Origin: Rubripirellula lacrimiformis
GTDB lineage: Bacteria; Planctomycetota; Planctomycetia; Pirellulales; Pirellulaceae
Reading direction: 5' to 3'
DNA length: 64,000 nucleotides
NCBI RefSeq assembly: GCF_007741535.1
Contig: NZ_CP036525.1
Coordinates: 4,526,001 to 4,590,000 of the forward strand
In this document: positions 9,532-18,476 of the stretch, piece by piece
Position numbering within the stretch: the stretch's first letter is position 1
Layout: each line of letters starts with the position of its first letter
Translations under genes and position numbers: made by a program
Notes under the pieces: generated by a model
The model's database searches: none
The model's input: the letters and a program-made list of their open reading frames with translations, nothing else
What the model was told of the DNA's origin: nothing

Positions 9532-9867
9532 CTAACTCGCTTTGTTCAAAAGGATCGTTACCAGAACCGATGAATCCAAAATCGCCTCGAGCGCGTGTGG
9601 CTGGCCAGTTTCGAGGTACAGCATGTCACCGGCGTTCAAATCGTGGCACGCTTGCCCCACCGAGAACTTCACGCGACCCTCTAAGCACTGAACCGTGATT
9701 TCACCAGGAGCTTGATGTTCGGCGATCTTCTTTCCGGCGGGCATCACCAACCGAATTGCTTCCATCACTTCGGTCTTGAACAACGTGTACGTCTTTGTAC
9801 TGGCGATCTTTGCCGCTAGTGGCTGCACATGGATTACTTGACCGGCCTTGGCGTGCTGAATTGCCAT
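9532..9867 (-). CDS. Small cupin-domain protein
   Basis: A 111-residue single-domain cupin. The first motif is seen in MPAGKKIAEHQAPGEITVQCLEG split over about residues 42-64, and the second in LNAGDMLYLETGQPHALEA. His in EHQ and in QPHA plus Glu in PGEITV could bind a metal. Catalysis cannot be inferred from sequence. It lies 9 bp after the P450 gene and 2 bp before the RIC gene, so it is almost certainly co-transcribed with them. A sensor or metal-handling role in nitrosative stress is an inference from this position only. Confidence 0.85.
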   Translation of the reverse strand: MAIQHAKAGQVIHVQPLAAKIASTKTYTLFKTEVMEAIRLVMPAGKKIAEHQAPGEITVQCLEGRVKFSVGQACHDLNAGDMLYLETGQPHALEAILDSSVLVTILLNKAS

Positions 9868-9876
9868 CGTCTATCC

Positions 9877-11046
9877 CTAGATTTGAAATTGAATTGGAAC
9901 AATCGAATAGCCGCTCTCCGGATACTTGGCCGGCACGACCGTCGACTGTGATTGAAGCGTAAACGCAGGTGTGATTGCAAACAGTTCTTCCATGAACACT
10001 AGCAGTTCCATCCGTGCCAGCGGTGCGCCGGGGCACACGTGGATTCCCGATCCATACAACAGATTGTTTTCCTGGCTGCGATCAAGCTGCACCTCGGCGG
10101 CGTCGGGGAACACCGAATCGTCACGGTTGGCGGAAATCCAGTTGATGTAGACTCGTTCGCCCGATCCGATGGAACGGTCGCCAAGCTGGACCGGACAAGT
10201 GGTCACACGGCGGTTGCCATGCAACGGATTGTGCACTCTTAAGATTTCGTCAATCGCATTGGGCCATCGCGATGAATCGGCGCGAAGAGCGGCACGATCC
10301 TGAGTATTCCGGGCCAGATGATGAATGATGATCCCGATGGATGCGGCGATCGTGCCCACTTCCCCAACGGTCCAGTTCCGCAAGATGCTGGCGATCTGCT
10401 GATTATTCAGTTTTCGCCCATCGAATGTTTCGTTGATCAGCGAAAAGGTCAAATCCGGCGTGGCATCCTGTCCCGCGGCGGTTCGCTGATGAATCAAATC
10501 GTCGATGATCCCATCCAATTGGTTTGCAAGCCGAGATAGCGATTCCCGATCGGCGCGGCGAGTGGCATCGTGATGATCGGCTGCCCAGCGGATCAGATCC
10601 GTGTGCAGACTGTCCGGCCATCCCAAGAATGCACACTGAACGCGGGCTGCAAAGGGCGTCGCCAATTCACCCATGACTTCGACCTTGGCATTGCCGCTGC
10701 AGATCTGACGAAGCAGCTGGGACGCGATCGATCGACAGGCCGGCTGGAAAGCGGCTATCCGATCAGCGGCAAAATACGGCTGGATCAATCGTCGGTACTT
10801 TGTGTGGTCCGGCGGATCCATCCCGTTGGGGACCGAAACGTGCCGCGACACCTTGCTGCTAAACGTTTCATGGTCGCTCAGGACCTGCATCACATCAGCG
10901 TGCCGGAATACGGACCACCCGCGATGTTCGCTATGCGCAATCGGGCAACGGCGCCGCATATCGTCGTACGCGGCGACTTGATCGGACGTCACTTGTGCAC
11001 CGTCCGGGTCCCAATCGTTCATCGGATTCGATTCGTCCGTGTTCAT
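9877..11046 (-). CDS. Cytochrome P450 with atypical I-helix
   Basis: A 389-residue soluble bacterial P450. The haem loop YGSGIHVCPGAPLARMEL supplies the thiolate ligand (Cys about 338), the K-helix motif is EILR (267-270), and HDATRRADRES precedes the I-helix. Where monooxygenases usually have [AG]Gx[DE]T for oxygen activation, this protein reads VGEVGTIAAS (227-236), with no acid before the threonine. ATG 11046 is preferred because it overlaps the upstream stop as ATGA; a start 12 bases earlier is also open. The gene sits inside a nitric-oxide cluster, so a non-monooxygenase or NO-related reaction should be considered, by analogy with fungal P450nor. Substrate unknown. Confidence 0.9.
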   Translation of the reverse strand: MNTDESNPMNDWDPDGAQVTSDQVAAYDDMRRRCPIAHSEHRGWSVFRHADVMQVLSDHETFSSKVSRHVSVPNGMDPPDHTKYRRLIQPYFAADRIAAFQPACRSIASQLLRQICSGNAKVEVMGELATPFAARVQCAFLGWPDSLHTDLIRWAADHHDATRRADRESLSRLANQLDGIIDDLIHQRTAAGQDATPDLTFSLINETFDGRKLNNQQIASILRNWTVGEVGTIAASIGIIIHHLARNTQDRAALRADSSRWPNAIDEILRVHNPLHGNRRVTTCPVQLGDRSIGSGERVYINWISANRDDSVFPDAAEVQLDRSQENNLLYGSGIHVCPGAPLARMELLVFMEELFAITPAFTLQSQSTVVPAKYPESGYSIVPIQFQI

Positions 11047-12458
11047 TGGCTGATACAAAACAATTGTTGGCCGGTGCGAATCAGCAATCGACCATCGGCA
11101 ACGGCAACACCGTACACCATCGGATCGCCATAAGAGAACATTTGATGTAGTTGGCTTTCCGGCATCCCCGCGAACACTTTTTCGGGACCACTCTTGGGGG
11201 CGGCTTGATCCGCCGGAACTACGTTGGCTAGCCGCTGTTTTTCGGCCAATTCACGTGCGTCCATCATCGCGCCGGCATCGTAAAGCTGGTTGCGTGCAAC
11301 TTGATCGTATTGGTCTCCGGGCCGAAGGATGATCGTGTACCCGTTCTTCAAGACAAAGTATACCAACTGGGTGCCATCGGATCGCGTGATGCCGACCGCC
11401 GATGCCCAGCAGGGATTGCCGATCCGTTTGGCAAATCGTTGTTGACCGGTTTCTTGATCAATGCAGTACAAGATTCCGATCTTGTTGACGTAATAGACGT
11501 AACCGGCGAAGGCCAGCGGTGTCGAATAGTACGAATTGGCTCGCTCGGCCCCCCAGCGGACTTCATAGCCGAGCTTTCCACCGTCGCTGGTCAGTTGGAT
11601 GCAGCAGTTGGATCCGGCCGTCGCGTCTTCATCTGTCGCACCGCCGTACATGGTTGTCGACCCCACAAACACCAGGTCGCCCACGACCGAAGCCGACGGA
11701 ATGTGGTTCCCTTGCAGTCCATCCAATTGCCACAAAGACTGACCTGTGGCCGCATCGTACGCATCCACAGTGTCAGCGGAACTGGTGATGACGACCTCTC
11801 GATCCCCGGATCTAGCGACAACTGGCGATGACCATGATGGCACCCGATCGCCGCGGTCGGTCTTCCAAGCGACGTGGCCGTCTTGCTTGTCCAGCGCTAC
11901 TAAATAGGACGGACCATGGTGATCGATTAGAACGAATACGTGGTCGTCCGTTTGAGCGAGCGAACTGGCAACACCGCGTTCATTGTCGACTTCGCCGTAG
12001 GTCTGGATGACCGGCGTAGTCCAACGCGTTTCACCATCATGCGACATTGCCGTCACATCGCCACTGGCAAAGAACGAGTAAACACCGTTATCGTCGACAC
12101 AGCATGTTGGTGCCGCACGACTGTTGCGAAAATAGTTCTCGACCTTCGTCGTCGCTGCAACGCGGGAGGTCCAGACTATTTTTCCGCTCTGCAAATCGAA
12201 GGCGTGAACTTGGCAATCCTGCTGAAATGGCCCTTCGCTGCTGGTCACATAGACATGACTTTCCCACACCACCGGCGATGATTGGCCGTATTCAGGAATG
12301 CTGGACTGCCAAGTGACACCCTGCTGGGCGGACCAGTCGGTCGGAAGGTCCGCCTGGGCAGTTCCACTGCCGTCCCCCCGGAACCCCGGCCACGAATCGG
12401 CGGCGAACGCCTGAATCGCGCCGAACATCAAAATCAAGAACGGGACGAAGGATTTCAT
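11043..12458 (-). CDS. Exported PQQ-like beta-propeller protein
   Basis: A 471-residue secreted protein with a signal peptide (MKSFVPFLILMFGAIQAFA) and the planctomycete-typical mature start DSWPGFRGDGSGTA. Repeated propeller blades include VTWQSSIPEYGQSSPVVW, VHAFDLQSGKIVW, LVALDKQDGHVAWK, VDAYDAATGQSLW and LYCIDQETGQQRF. These resemble PQQ enzyme or BamB repeats, but no PQQ-binding or calcium catalytic set is recognised, so an enzymatic role is not claimed. ATG 12458 begins the leader. Its stop overlaps the P450 start, tying an exported propeller to a cytosolic P450 in one transcript, which is an odd pairing. Confidence 0.85.
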   Translation of the reverse strand: MKSFVPFLILMFGAIQAFAADSWPGFRGDGSGTAQADLPTDWSAQQGVTWQSSIPEYGQSSPVVWESHVYVTSSEGPFQQDCQVHAFDLQSGKIVWTSRVAATTKVENYFRNSRAAPTCCVDDNGVYSFFASGDVTAMSHDGETRWTTPVIQTYGEVDNERGVASSLAQTDDHVFVLIDHHGPSYLVALDKQDGHVAWKTDRGDRVPSWSSPVVARSGDREVVITSSADTVDAYDAATGQSLWQLDGLQGNHIPSASVVGDLVFVGSTTMYGGATDEDATAGSNCCIQLTSDGGKLGYEVRWGAERANSYYSTPLAFAGYVYYVNKIGILYCIDQETGQQRFAKRIGNPCWASAVGITRSDGTQLVYFVLKNGYTIILRPGDQYDQVARNQLYDAGAMMDARELAEKQRLANVVPADQAAPKSGPEKVFAGMPESQLHQMFSYGDPMVYGVAVADGRLLIRTGQQLFCISQ

Positions 12459-12538
12459 GATGTGCACCCGGGGGAACAGAAACGGAAGCAAGGACGAACG
12501 AATGATCTAAGGCCGATCCGATGCGTCCCATTTTCTGA

Positions 12539-13258
12539 TCAAACGCTCGCATGCTTTCCAAGCTCGATCGCCTTCATGAACAACACATTGTTTTCTTTGT
12601 GAATGTGTTGGTGCATGTCGCGTTCAAGTTGCGCCAGCGAATCCAGCATGGCGCGATAGGTGTTGCACGCCCAATCCGGCGGTGTGTATCCGTCGGTAGA
12701 TTCATTCAGGATCGCCAAAGCATCACCAGCTTGGTCATGCTGGTGTTCCATTTGTCGAATCTGGTCGGTCACACTTCGGCAGCCGTCGTCTGACATACCA
12801 GTCGCTGCATCGATTTGGCGAACGATCGGGAACAGCACCCTTTCCTCCTCCAACATGTGCGGCTCCAGTTCGGCTTTCAACGCCACAAACGCCTCTCGCA
12901 TTCTGAACAAGCGGTCATCCTTGTCGCCGTGAACTCGCGACACCTTCTCGGTCATGAAATCCAGTCGCGGCAACTCTTCACGCAGATACGCGTGATGTGT
13001 CGATTCGATATGATCGGCCAATTCGGTCAGTCCCATCGCGTTCACGTCCACCAGCGTATCGATGTCCGCTTGCTGGTCGTTCATCTGGATCGCTTGCAGT
13101 ACTTCATCCACATCGATACCGCGTTTCTCGCAGGCTCGGTTGAGTGAAATCTTACCGCCACAGCAGTAGTCAATCTTTCGCGATTCAAAGACGCGTGCCC
13201 GGCTAGGTTTCTGGCGAACGAAATCGCCCACAGATTGTTCGGGATCAAGAGTAACCAT
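12539..13258 (-). CDS. ric: RIC-type di-iron protein (iron-sulfur cluster repair), copy 2
   Basis: A 239-residue paralogue of the RIC protein at 8804-9529. It carries the DUF542 cysteine pair in KIDYCCGGKISL (about 28-39) and a hemerythrin-like domain with HIESTHHAYLREEL, HMLEEERVLFPIV, MEHQHDQAGDAL and MHQHIHKENNVLF. The predicted role is di-iron chemistry that restores nitrosylated or oxidised iron-sulfur clusters. It lies between the flavohaemoglobin gene and the propeller gene on the same strand, with gaps of about 147 and 80 bp. Two divergent RIC copies in one cluster suggest different targets or conditions. Confidence 0.92.
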   Translation of the reverse strand: MVTLDPEQSVGDFVRQKPSRARVFESRKIDYCCGGKISLNRACEKRGIDVDEVLQAIQMNDQQADIDTLVDVNAMGLTELADHIESTHHAYLREELPRLDFMTEKVSRVHGDKDDRLFRMREAFVALKAELEPHMLEEERVLFPIVRQIDAATGMSDDGCRSVTDQIRQMEHQHDQAGDALAILNESTDGYTPPDWACNTYRAMLDSLAQLERDMHQHIHKENNVLFMKAIELGKHASV

Positions 13259-13405
13259 GTTTTTGTTCCATCAAATCGGGACAGGAAAAACGTTGAATTC
13301 TTTCACAACTGCTGCGTCATATTCGAGCGGATCGACACGCTGATCGACCCAGAAACATGAACCATGCGAGAACGCGTTCTCGACTTTCTCGGCCAATTCC
13401 CTGCA

Positions 13406-14632
13406 TCAGGCAGGTTGCAGTTCTTCCTTGGGGCCAAAGAACTCGTATCGAACGCGATGCTCGTCCACGCCCAGTTCATTCAAACAGGCGTGAATGTTCT
13501 GCATGAACGGCTTAGGCCCGCAAAAGTAAAACTCGGCTTCGGAAAACGGTGTCCAACTACGAATCAATTCGGTCGTGATGAAACCTGTATCGTCGCACTT
13601 GCCGGCTTCGACATCGCCTGCCAGCGGAGCGTCATAGATCACCTTGGTGTTCACATTCGGGCCGGCCTCGGCCAAATTCCCAAGCTCGTCCGCGAAAGCT
13701 TGCACCTTGCTGTTGCGAGCCGCCTGGATGAAGTACAGCTTCGCATCTGGATTCGCATGAATGATCGACTTGGCCATCGACAATAGCGGAGTCACACCGA
13801 TACCGCCGGCAATCAACACGACTGGTTTTGCGACCGCCGCCGGGTCGATGGTGAACTCGCCACAGGGCGGTCCCAGTTCGATGCGGTGGCCTTCTTCGAT
13901 TCCGTCGTGCAAGTGATTGGAAATCAATCCATCGGGTGCGTCGGCGGCAAGTCGCTCTTCCCGTTTGACACTAATCCGGTAATGCGGTTGGCTGGCACAA
14001 TCCGACAAGCTGTAGTTTCGCGGCGATGTCGGGGTGTGCGGATGGTCAATATGGACGGTGATGTATTGGCCGGGCTTGAACGGCGGCAGCGGTCCCTCGT
14101 CTTCTGGTTTCAAGTAGAACGACGTCACGACATCGCTTTCGGGAACCTTCTTCGTCACGACAAAGGTTCGCGTACCATTCCAACCCCCCGGTGCGGACGC
14201 TTGCTCGTCGTAGATCGCTCCTTCGCGGCCGATGAAAATGTCGGCCAAAAACCCGTAGGCTTCCGCAACCGCTTCGACGATTTCGTCCGTTGCAGCGTCA
14301 CCCATCACATCCTTGATCGCTTCGATCAGATTGCTGCCGACGATCGGATAGTGTTCCGCTTTGATCCCCAACGACACATGTTTCTGAGCGATCATTTCAA
14401 CCGCAGGCATCAAAACCGCTGGATTATCGATGTGCGTGAAATAGGCACAGATCGCGCCGGCCAGGGCCTTTTGCTGGCCACCGGTATGTTGGTGAGCCTG
14501 GTTGAAGAACGATTTCACCTCGGGATTGGCTTCGAACATCCGCTGGTAGAACCGTCGCGTGATGGTTTCTGCGTTGGCAGCCACCAAAGGTGTGATTTCC
14601 TTGACAATCCGAATCGTTTTATCACTCAGCAT
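13406..14632 (-). CDS. hmp: Flavohaemoprotein, nitric oxide dioxygenase
   Basis: A 408-residue flavohaemoglobin that converts NO and O2 to nitrate using NAD(P)H. The globin domain (about 1-140) shows [29 protein letters not shown] and [18 protein letters not shown], with the proximal histidine in this last segment. The FAD domain follows with GQYITVHI and RNYSLSD, then the NAD domain with [13 protein letters not shown] and [13 protein letters not shown] 14632 ([10 protein letters not shown]) fits the family N terminus; the longer frame adds 18 unmatched residues. It heads the minus-strand NO cluster and is divergent from the Rrf2 regulator, with possible operator half-sites between them. Confidence 0.95.
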   Translation of the reverse strand: MLSDKTIRIVKEITPLVAANAETITRRFYQRMFEANPEVKSFFNQAHQHTGGQQKALAGAICAYFTHIDNPAVLMPAVEMIAQKHVSLGIKAEHYPIVGSNLIEAIKDVMGDAATDEIVEAVAEAYGFLADIFIGREGAIYDEQASAPGGWNGTRTFVVTKKVPESDVVTSFYLKPEDEGPLPPFKPGQYITVHIDHPHTPTSPRNYSLSDCASQPHYRISVKREERLAADAPDGLISNHLHDGIEEGHRIELGPPCGEFTIDPAAVAKPVVLIAGGIGVTPLLSMAKSIIHANPDAKLYFIQAARNSKVQAFADELGNLAEAGPNVNTKVIYDAPLAGDVEAGKCDDTGFITTELIRSWTPFSEAEFYFCGPKPFMQNIHACLNELGVDEHRVRYEFFGPKEELQPA

Positions 14633-14714
14633 GGCCGGGATTCTCTGCGACAAAGGTGGGGATAGGTTTAGGTGGGAAGAAACCAAACGCCGTCAAACGC
14701 GTCTGTTTCAGATC

Positions 14715-14756
14715 TACACCTAAAAGTACACTTTCTATCGTTCACGTCAAGGTGTA
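14715..14756. promoter_or_regulatory. Candidate Rrf2/NsrR-type operator half-sites between hmp and the Rrf2 gene
   Basis: The 166-bp divergent space contains TACACCT at 14715-14721, TACACTT at 14727-14733 (same orientation, 12 bp apart), and AGGTGTA at 14750-14756, the exact complement of the first. Repeated inverted heptamers between a flavohaemoglobin gene and an Rrf2 gene are what an autoregulated NO-responsive switch would show. The spacing is longer than a classical NsrR site, so this is a proposal from position and symmetry. Confidence 0.45.
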
Positions 14757-14798
14757 TGTTTAAGAGGTCGACCATGTTTCCCCGAACCGACGACCACC

Positions 14799-15230
14799 AT
14801 GCTTTCCAAGACCACCGAATACGCTTTGCGAGCGGTCACCTGCCTGGCCAGCCAAGCGGCCTGCGGCAACACGCCATCGTCGGCTGACGAAGTCGCCGGC
14901 ATCACGCAGATCCCGCGCCGCTATCTGCATCGAGTGATGCAAAGTCTGGCGCACGCGGATCTGGTGGAATCACGATGCGGTTCACACGGCGGCTATTCAC
15001 TGGCTCGACCAGCAAGCGCGATCTCGATTTTGGATGTGGTGGAATCCGTTGAACCGCTGGGGCGAATTTTCAGCTGCCCCTTGAATCTGGAAACGCACAC
15101 GTCGTTATGTCCCCTGCACGCTGAACTGGATCGGGCCTACGCTGCGACGCAACAGGCGTTTGGAAAAGTCTCCATCGCCGACTTGCTGAATTCCACCAGT
15201 CCCATCGTTCCCCTGTGCGATTCCCTGTGA
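14799..15230 (+). CDS. Rrf2-family transcriptional regulator, probably NO-responsive
   Basis: A 143-residue winged-helix regulator of the Rrf2 family (IscR/NsrR group). The DNA-binding part is [17 protein letters not shown] to [14 protein letters not shown], with the wing at [14 protein letters not shown]. The cluster-binding loop reads [17 protein letters not shown], giving cysteines 93 and 104 but only two of the three spaced cysteines of NsrR or IscR; His100 or His107 might complete a site. It is divergent from hmp and heads a unit with the SLAC1-type channel, whose frame overlaps its stop. The likely role is repression of the hmp-ric-P450 operon until NO attacks its cluster. Confidence 0.88.
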   Translation: MLSKTTEYALRAVTCLASQAACGNTPSSADEVAGITQIPRRYLHRVMQSLAHADLVESRCGSHGGYSLARPASAISILDVVESVEPLGRIFSCPLNLETHTSLCPLHAELDRAYAATQQAFGKVSIADLLNSTSPIVPLCDSL

Positions 15231-16270
15231 CAGCGAGCGAGAGCAGCATGGTCGCGGCACTTGATCCGTCCTGCTATTCGATCGTGATGGCGACTGGGAT
15301 CGTGTCGCTGGCGTGTTGGCATCACGGCGGCCCACATTCACCGCTGCATGGCATTGCGACGATCCTGTTGTGGGGCAACTTGTTGGCGTTCACTGTGATG
15401 GCCGGACTGACCGCAGGACGATTGTTCTGGCATCCACACCGGATGGTCGCCGATTTCGGCAATCCCCACCGGTCCTTTGGGATGTTTTCAATCGTCGCGG
15501 CTAGCTGCGTCCTCGGCAGCCAGTTTCTCGCGATCTGGCAACGACCAAACGCAGCGATTGGATTGTGGTGTTTTGGGATCGCGTCGTGGTTTCTGCTGAC
15601 CTACGGAATCTTCTGCAACGTCACGATTCAAAAGAACAAGGGCAGTTTAAAGGACGGCCTTCATGGTGGATGGTTACTGGCCGTCGTCGCCGCCCAGTCG
15701 GTGTCGCTGTTGGGGGCACTGCTGAGTCCACAATTCACAGAAACCCAGGACATCGTGCTGTTCTTCTCACTGGCAATGTGGCTCGGCGGCGGAATGCTGT
15801 ACGCCTGGATCATCTCGCTGGTCTTCTATCGCTATTGTTTCGAGCCCGTGGATGTCGACTCGATGACACCGCCGTATTGGATCAACATGGGAGCGATGGC
15901 GATTTCCACTTTTGCCGGATGTTCCATCATCGAAGCCGTCGGATCCTCGTCGAGGCTGGGTCAATTCTTGCCGTTCGTTCGAGGTGGAACCTTGTTGTGC
16001 TGGGCGACGGCGACCTGGTGGATTCCCTTGTTGGTTGCCTTCGGTGTTTGGCGTCACGCTTACCACAAGGTTTCGTTGGCTTACGACCTACGTTACTACA
16101 GCATCGTTTTTCCGCTCGGCATGTACAGCGTTGCAACGCAAGCGGCCATTCATTGCTTTGGAATCGATTTCCTGGCCCCAATCGGCACCGCATTTTTGTA
16201 CATCGCACTGGCCGCGTGGACGATCACGACGATTGGTTTGACGAAAACACGATGGAAGTCCAAAGCCTGA
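15227..16270 (+). CDS. SLAC1/TehA-family anion channel or C4-dicarboxylate transporter
   Basis: A membrane protein of about 347 residues with roughly ten hydrophobic helices. The family signature is at the start ([19 protein letters not shown]), followed by [44 protein letters not shown] and [13 protein letters not shown], as in tellurite-resistance/dicarboxylate transporters and plant SLAC1. Possible starts are GTG 15215, GTG 15227 (overlapping the Rrf2 stop as GTGA) and ATG 15248; the overlapping GTG is chosen because the genes look coupled. Nitrate or nitrite export would suit the setting, since flavohaemoglobin makes nitrate, but that is an inference. Confidence 0.85.
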   Translation: MTASESSMVAALDPSCYSIVMATGIVSLACWHHGGPHSPLHGIATILLWGNLLAFTVMAGLTAGRLFWHPHRMVADFGNPHRSFGMFSIVAASCVLGSQFLAIWQRPNAAIGLWCFGIASWFLLTYGIFCNVTIQKNKGSLKDGLHGGWLLAVVAAQSVSLLGALLSPQFTETQDIVLFFSLAMWLGGGMLYAWIISLVFYRYCFEPVDVDSMTPPYWINMGAMAISTFAGCSIIEAVGSSSRLGQFLPFVRGGTLLCWATATWWIPLLVAFGVWRHAYHKVSLAYDLRYYSIVFPLGMYSVATQAAIHCFGIDFLAPIGTAFLYIALAAWTITTIGLTKTRWKSKA

Positions 16271-16383
16271 TGCGAGACTAGGCCGCAACGACCAACCCAA
16301 CCAAAATTGGCGCCGCCACAATGATCGCAGTGGGTTCTGCTGGCGTCACCTTGGCAGCGCACAGATGAACGGTGCTGATGGTT

Positions 16384-17877
16384 TTATGAATTCGACGCTG
16401 AAGATTCGGAGGATGGATTCGCTTCTCGTCTTCGCCCTGCCCGCTGTGCCGCCGCGTCCGACTCTTTCATCCCAGCGACCACTTCGACAGCCGCTTTCTG
16501 TCCGCTGGCAACGCAACCAGGCACGCCAACTCCCGACAACGAACTGCCCGCCAAGGCCAACGTCGGATGATCCGCCAAATGCTCTTTGATATCCGAAATG
16601 CGTTGCTGGTGGCCGACGTGGTACTGGGGCATCGCTTGCGATTGGCGTGTCAGATGACGCAGCAGCGGCTTTCCGTCGATCTTCAACAACCGGGCGACTT
16701 CCCAATGCGCCAGTTCGATCAACTGGTCGTTGGGTAACCGAAGCAAACCGGATTGCATCGCCCCACCGATGAACACTCGCATCAAGACCGTCCCATCGGG
16801 AGCGCGGCCTTCGTACTTCTCGCTCGAAAAACTACACGACAGGATCAGGTGGTTTTCAACGTGCGGAACGACAAACCCGAATGAGTTCATGGGTGCGTTG
16901 ATTTGGTCGCGACGAAAGGCCAGCGATACCACGGCACAACTTGCGTATTCGATTCGCCGAAGCCGTCGAGCGATCTTCGGCGCAACCTGTCGCAACATCG
17001 TTGCCGCATGATTCGCAGGCGATGCCATCACGACCGCGTCCGCCGTCGACCGATGCCCGTTTTGGTCTTCGATCAACCATCCCGTCGATGCCTTGGACAA
17101 CTGGACAATCGGCGAATTCAGATGCACCGAATCGCTGGGCAAACTAGCCGCCAACGCATCGATCAACCGTGACATGCCGCCACGCAGCGTCATGAACTGG
17201 CTGTGCCTTGCCCCACCGCGGCTTTCGGCCGGCCCGGATTGTTTCCGCCGCCCCGACATCATGCCGCGAATCAAACTGCCGTGTTGCTGTTCCATGTCTA
17301 AAAATCGAGGCATCGTCGCCGCAACGCTCAATCGAGCAGGGTCGGCCGTGTAGATGCCACCGACCAACGGCTGAACCAACCGCTGGAACATCTCGCTGCC
17401 GAAGCGACGGGAAATGAACGATTTCAACGATTCATCTTCTGCCGCCTTTTTGCGAGGCACAAAGACTTCCATTCCCGATCGCAACTTGCCCATCGGCGAC
17501 AGAATTCGAGTTGCCAAGATCGGCCAGATCCGCGATGGCGCCATGACCATGAACCCCGGTGGGACTGGTTCCAGTTTGCCACGACTGACCACCATCGCTC
17601 CGCCGCCGCCGGGATTCGTTGGAATCAACTCCTGGCCCAGTCCCAGGTCTCGGCACAGCTCGATCGCGTTGGGCGCTGTGGTAATAAAATTGTCGGCAGC
17701 ACCCTCGATCAGAAAACCATCCGTTTCGGTGGTCCTGATCACTCCGCCCAATCGATCCCCTGATTCGAACAGTTGGACGTCCAAGCTGGGATCCAGTTTG
17801 CGCAGGTGATGCGCCGCAGCAAGCCCGGAAATACCACCGCCGATCACGGCGACTCGTTTTGGATTGCAGGTGGGCAT
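16384..17877 (-). CDS. hemY: Protoporphyrinogen oxidase, HemY type
   Basis: A 497-residue FAD enzyme oxidising (copro)porphyrinogen in haem synthesis. The dinucleotide fold is VAVIGGGISGLAAAHHL (about 9-25), then LFESGDRLGGVIRT, and the family hallmarks GFLIEGAADNFIT, QPLVGGIYTADPARLS, ATMPRFLDMEQQHGSLI and the C-terminal ALAGSSLSGVGVPGCVASG. The last 30 residues are a low-complexity tail rich in Ala, Arg and Ser. It is convergent with the channel gene and near the NO cluster, which contains several haem proteins. Assignment to protoporphyrinogen rather than coproporphyrinogen is not settled by sequence alone. Confidence 0.92.
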   Translation of the reverse strand: MPTCNPKRVAVIGGGISGLAAAHHLRKLDPSLDVQLFESGDRLGGVIRTTETDGFLIEGAADNFITTAPNAIELCRDLGLGQELIPTNPGGGGAMVVSRGKLEPVPPGFMVMAPSRIWPILATRILSPMGKLRSGMEVFVPRKKAAEDESLKSFISRRFGSEMFQRLVQPLVGGIYTADPARLSVAATMPRFLDMEQQHGSLIRGMMSGRRKQSGPAESRGGARHSQFMTLRGGMSRLIDALAASLPSDSVHLNSPIVQLSKASTGWLIEDQNGHRSTADAVVMASPANHAATMLRQVAPKIARRLRRIEYASCAVVSLAFRRDQINAPMNSFGFVVPHVENHLILSCSFSSEKYEGRAPDGTVLMRVFIGGAMQSGLLRLPNDQLIELAHWEVARLLKIDGKPLLRHLTRQSQAMPQYHVGHQQRISDIKEHLADHPTLALAGSSLSGVGVPGCVASGQKAAVEVVAGMKESDAAAQRAGRRREANPSSESSASNS

Positions 17878-18476
17878 GGGACGGTTCCATCAGCAGCGAG
17901 AGGAGAATAGTTGCAGTTGGGCAGTTCGGACGTCGTGTTTCCACTGCCCCCTAACGCACGATCGCGAGAACCTCTGCATTCGCTTCGCAAGTTCGCGAAT
18001 ACCCCGCTTGCCGTCCAGCCGACCACTGTTGCGAAGCATTGGGAAGGTGGGCGACTTTGGGGGAATCTTCACGACGCTTGGCCGCGGAAAACCGCCGCAG
18101 TGAATCGGCAAGACGCCGGTGTGATCGATCCGGCCGGTGTGGTCGACGAACAACAGACCGTGTTCCAAAGACATCCCGCAGGGCCGATCCGAATGCCATG
18201 TCGCGACGATCAAGCTAACACCGACGTCCGATGGCAGCCAAGCATTCATGTTAACCTCCGAACGAACGTGACACGACGCTCATTCTAACGCATCCTACAC
18301 CCGGATGTATATGTTCGTGACAAAAGTTTCTTTGCCGGCGAAGAACAGACCACGGAACTGCCCCGCTGAACATTTCGGCCGATTCGCTATCGCCCCTTTC
18401 GCTATCGGCCTGGACAAAGTTTCCCAATCATCATCGACCTGGCAAGACATCCGGCCTGCGTGGGACCGAGCGATCG
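17878..18476. other. Intergenic stretch without a supported gene
   Basis: About 600 bp between the protoporphyrinogen oxidase start and the 3' end of the SGNH hydrolase gene. Overlapping open frames of 119 and 125 codons exist on opposite strands, but neither shows a domain, leader or ribosome binding site. Presumably holds the hemY promoter in its left part. Confidence 0.45.

Noticed and set aside
17890-18288. Opposed 119- and 125-codon frames downstream of hemY
   Set aside because: They overlap on opposite strands and neither has similarity, a leader or a ribosome binding site, so the region is left as intergenic.
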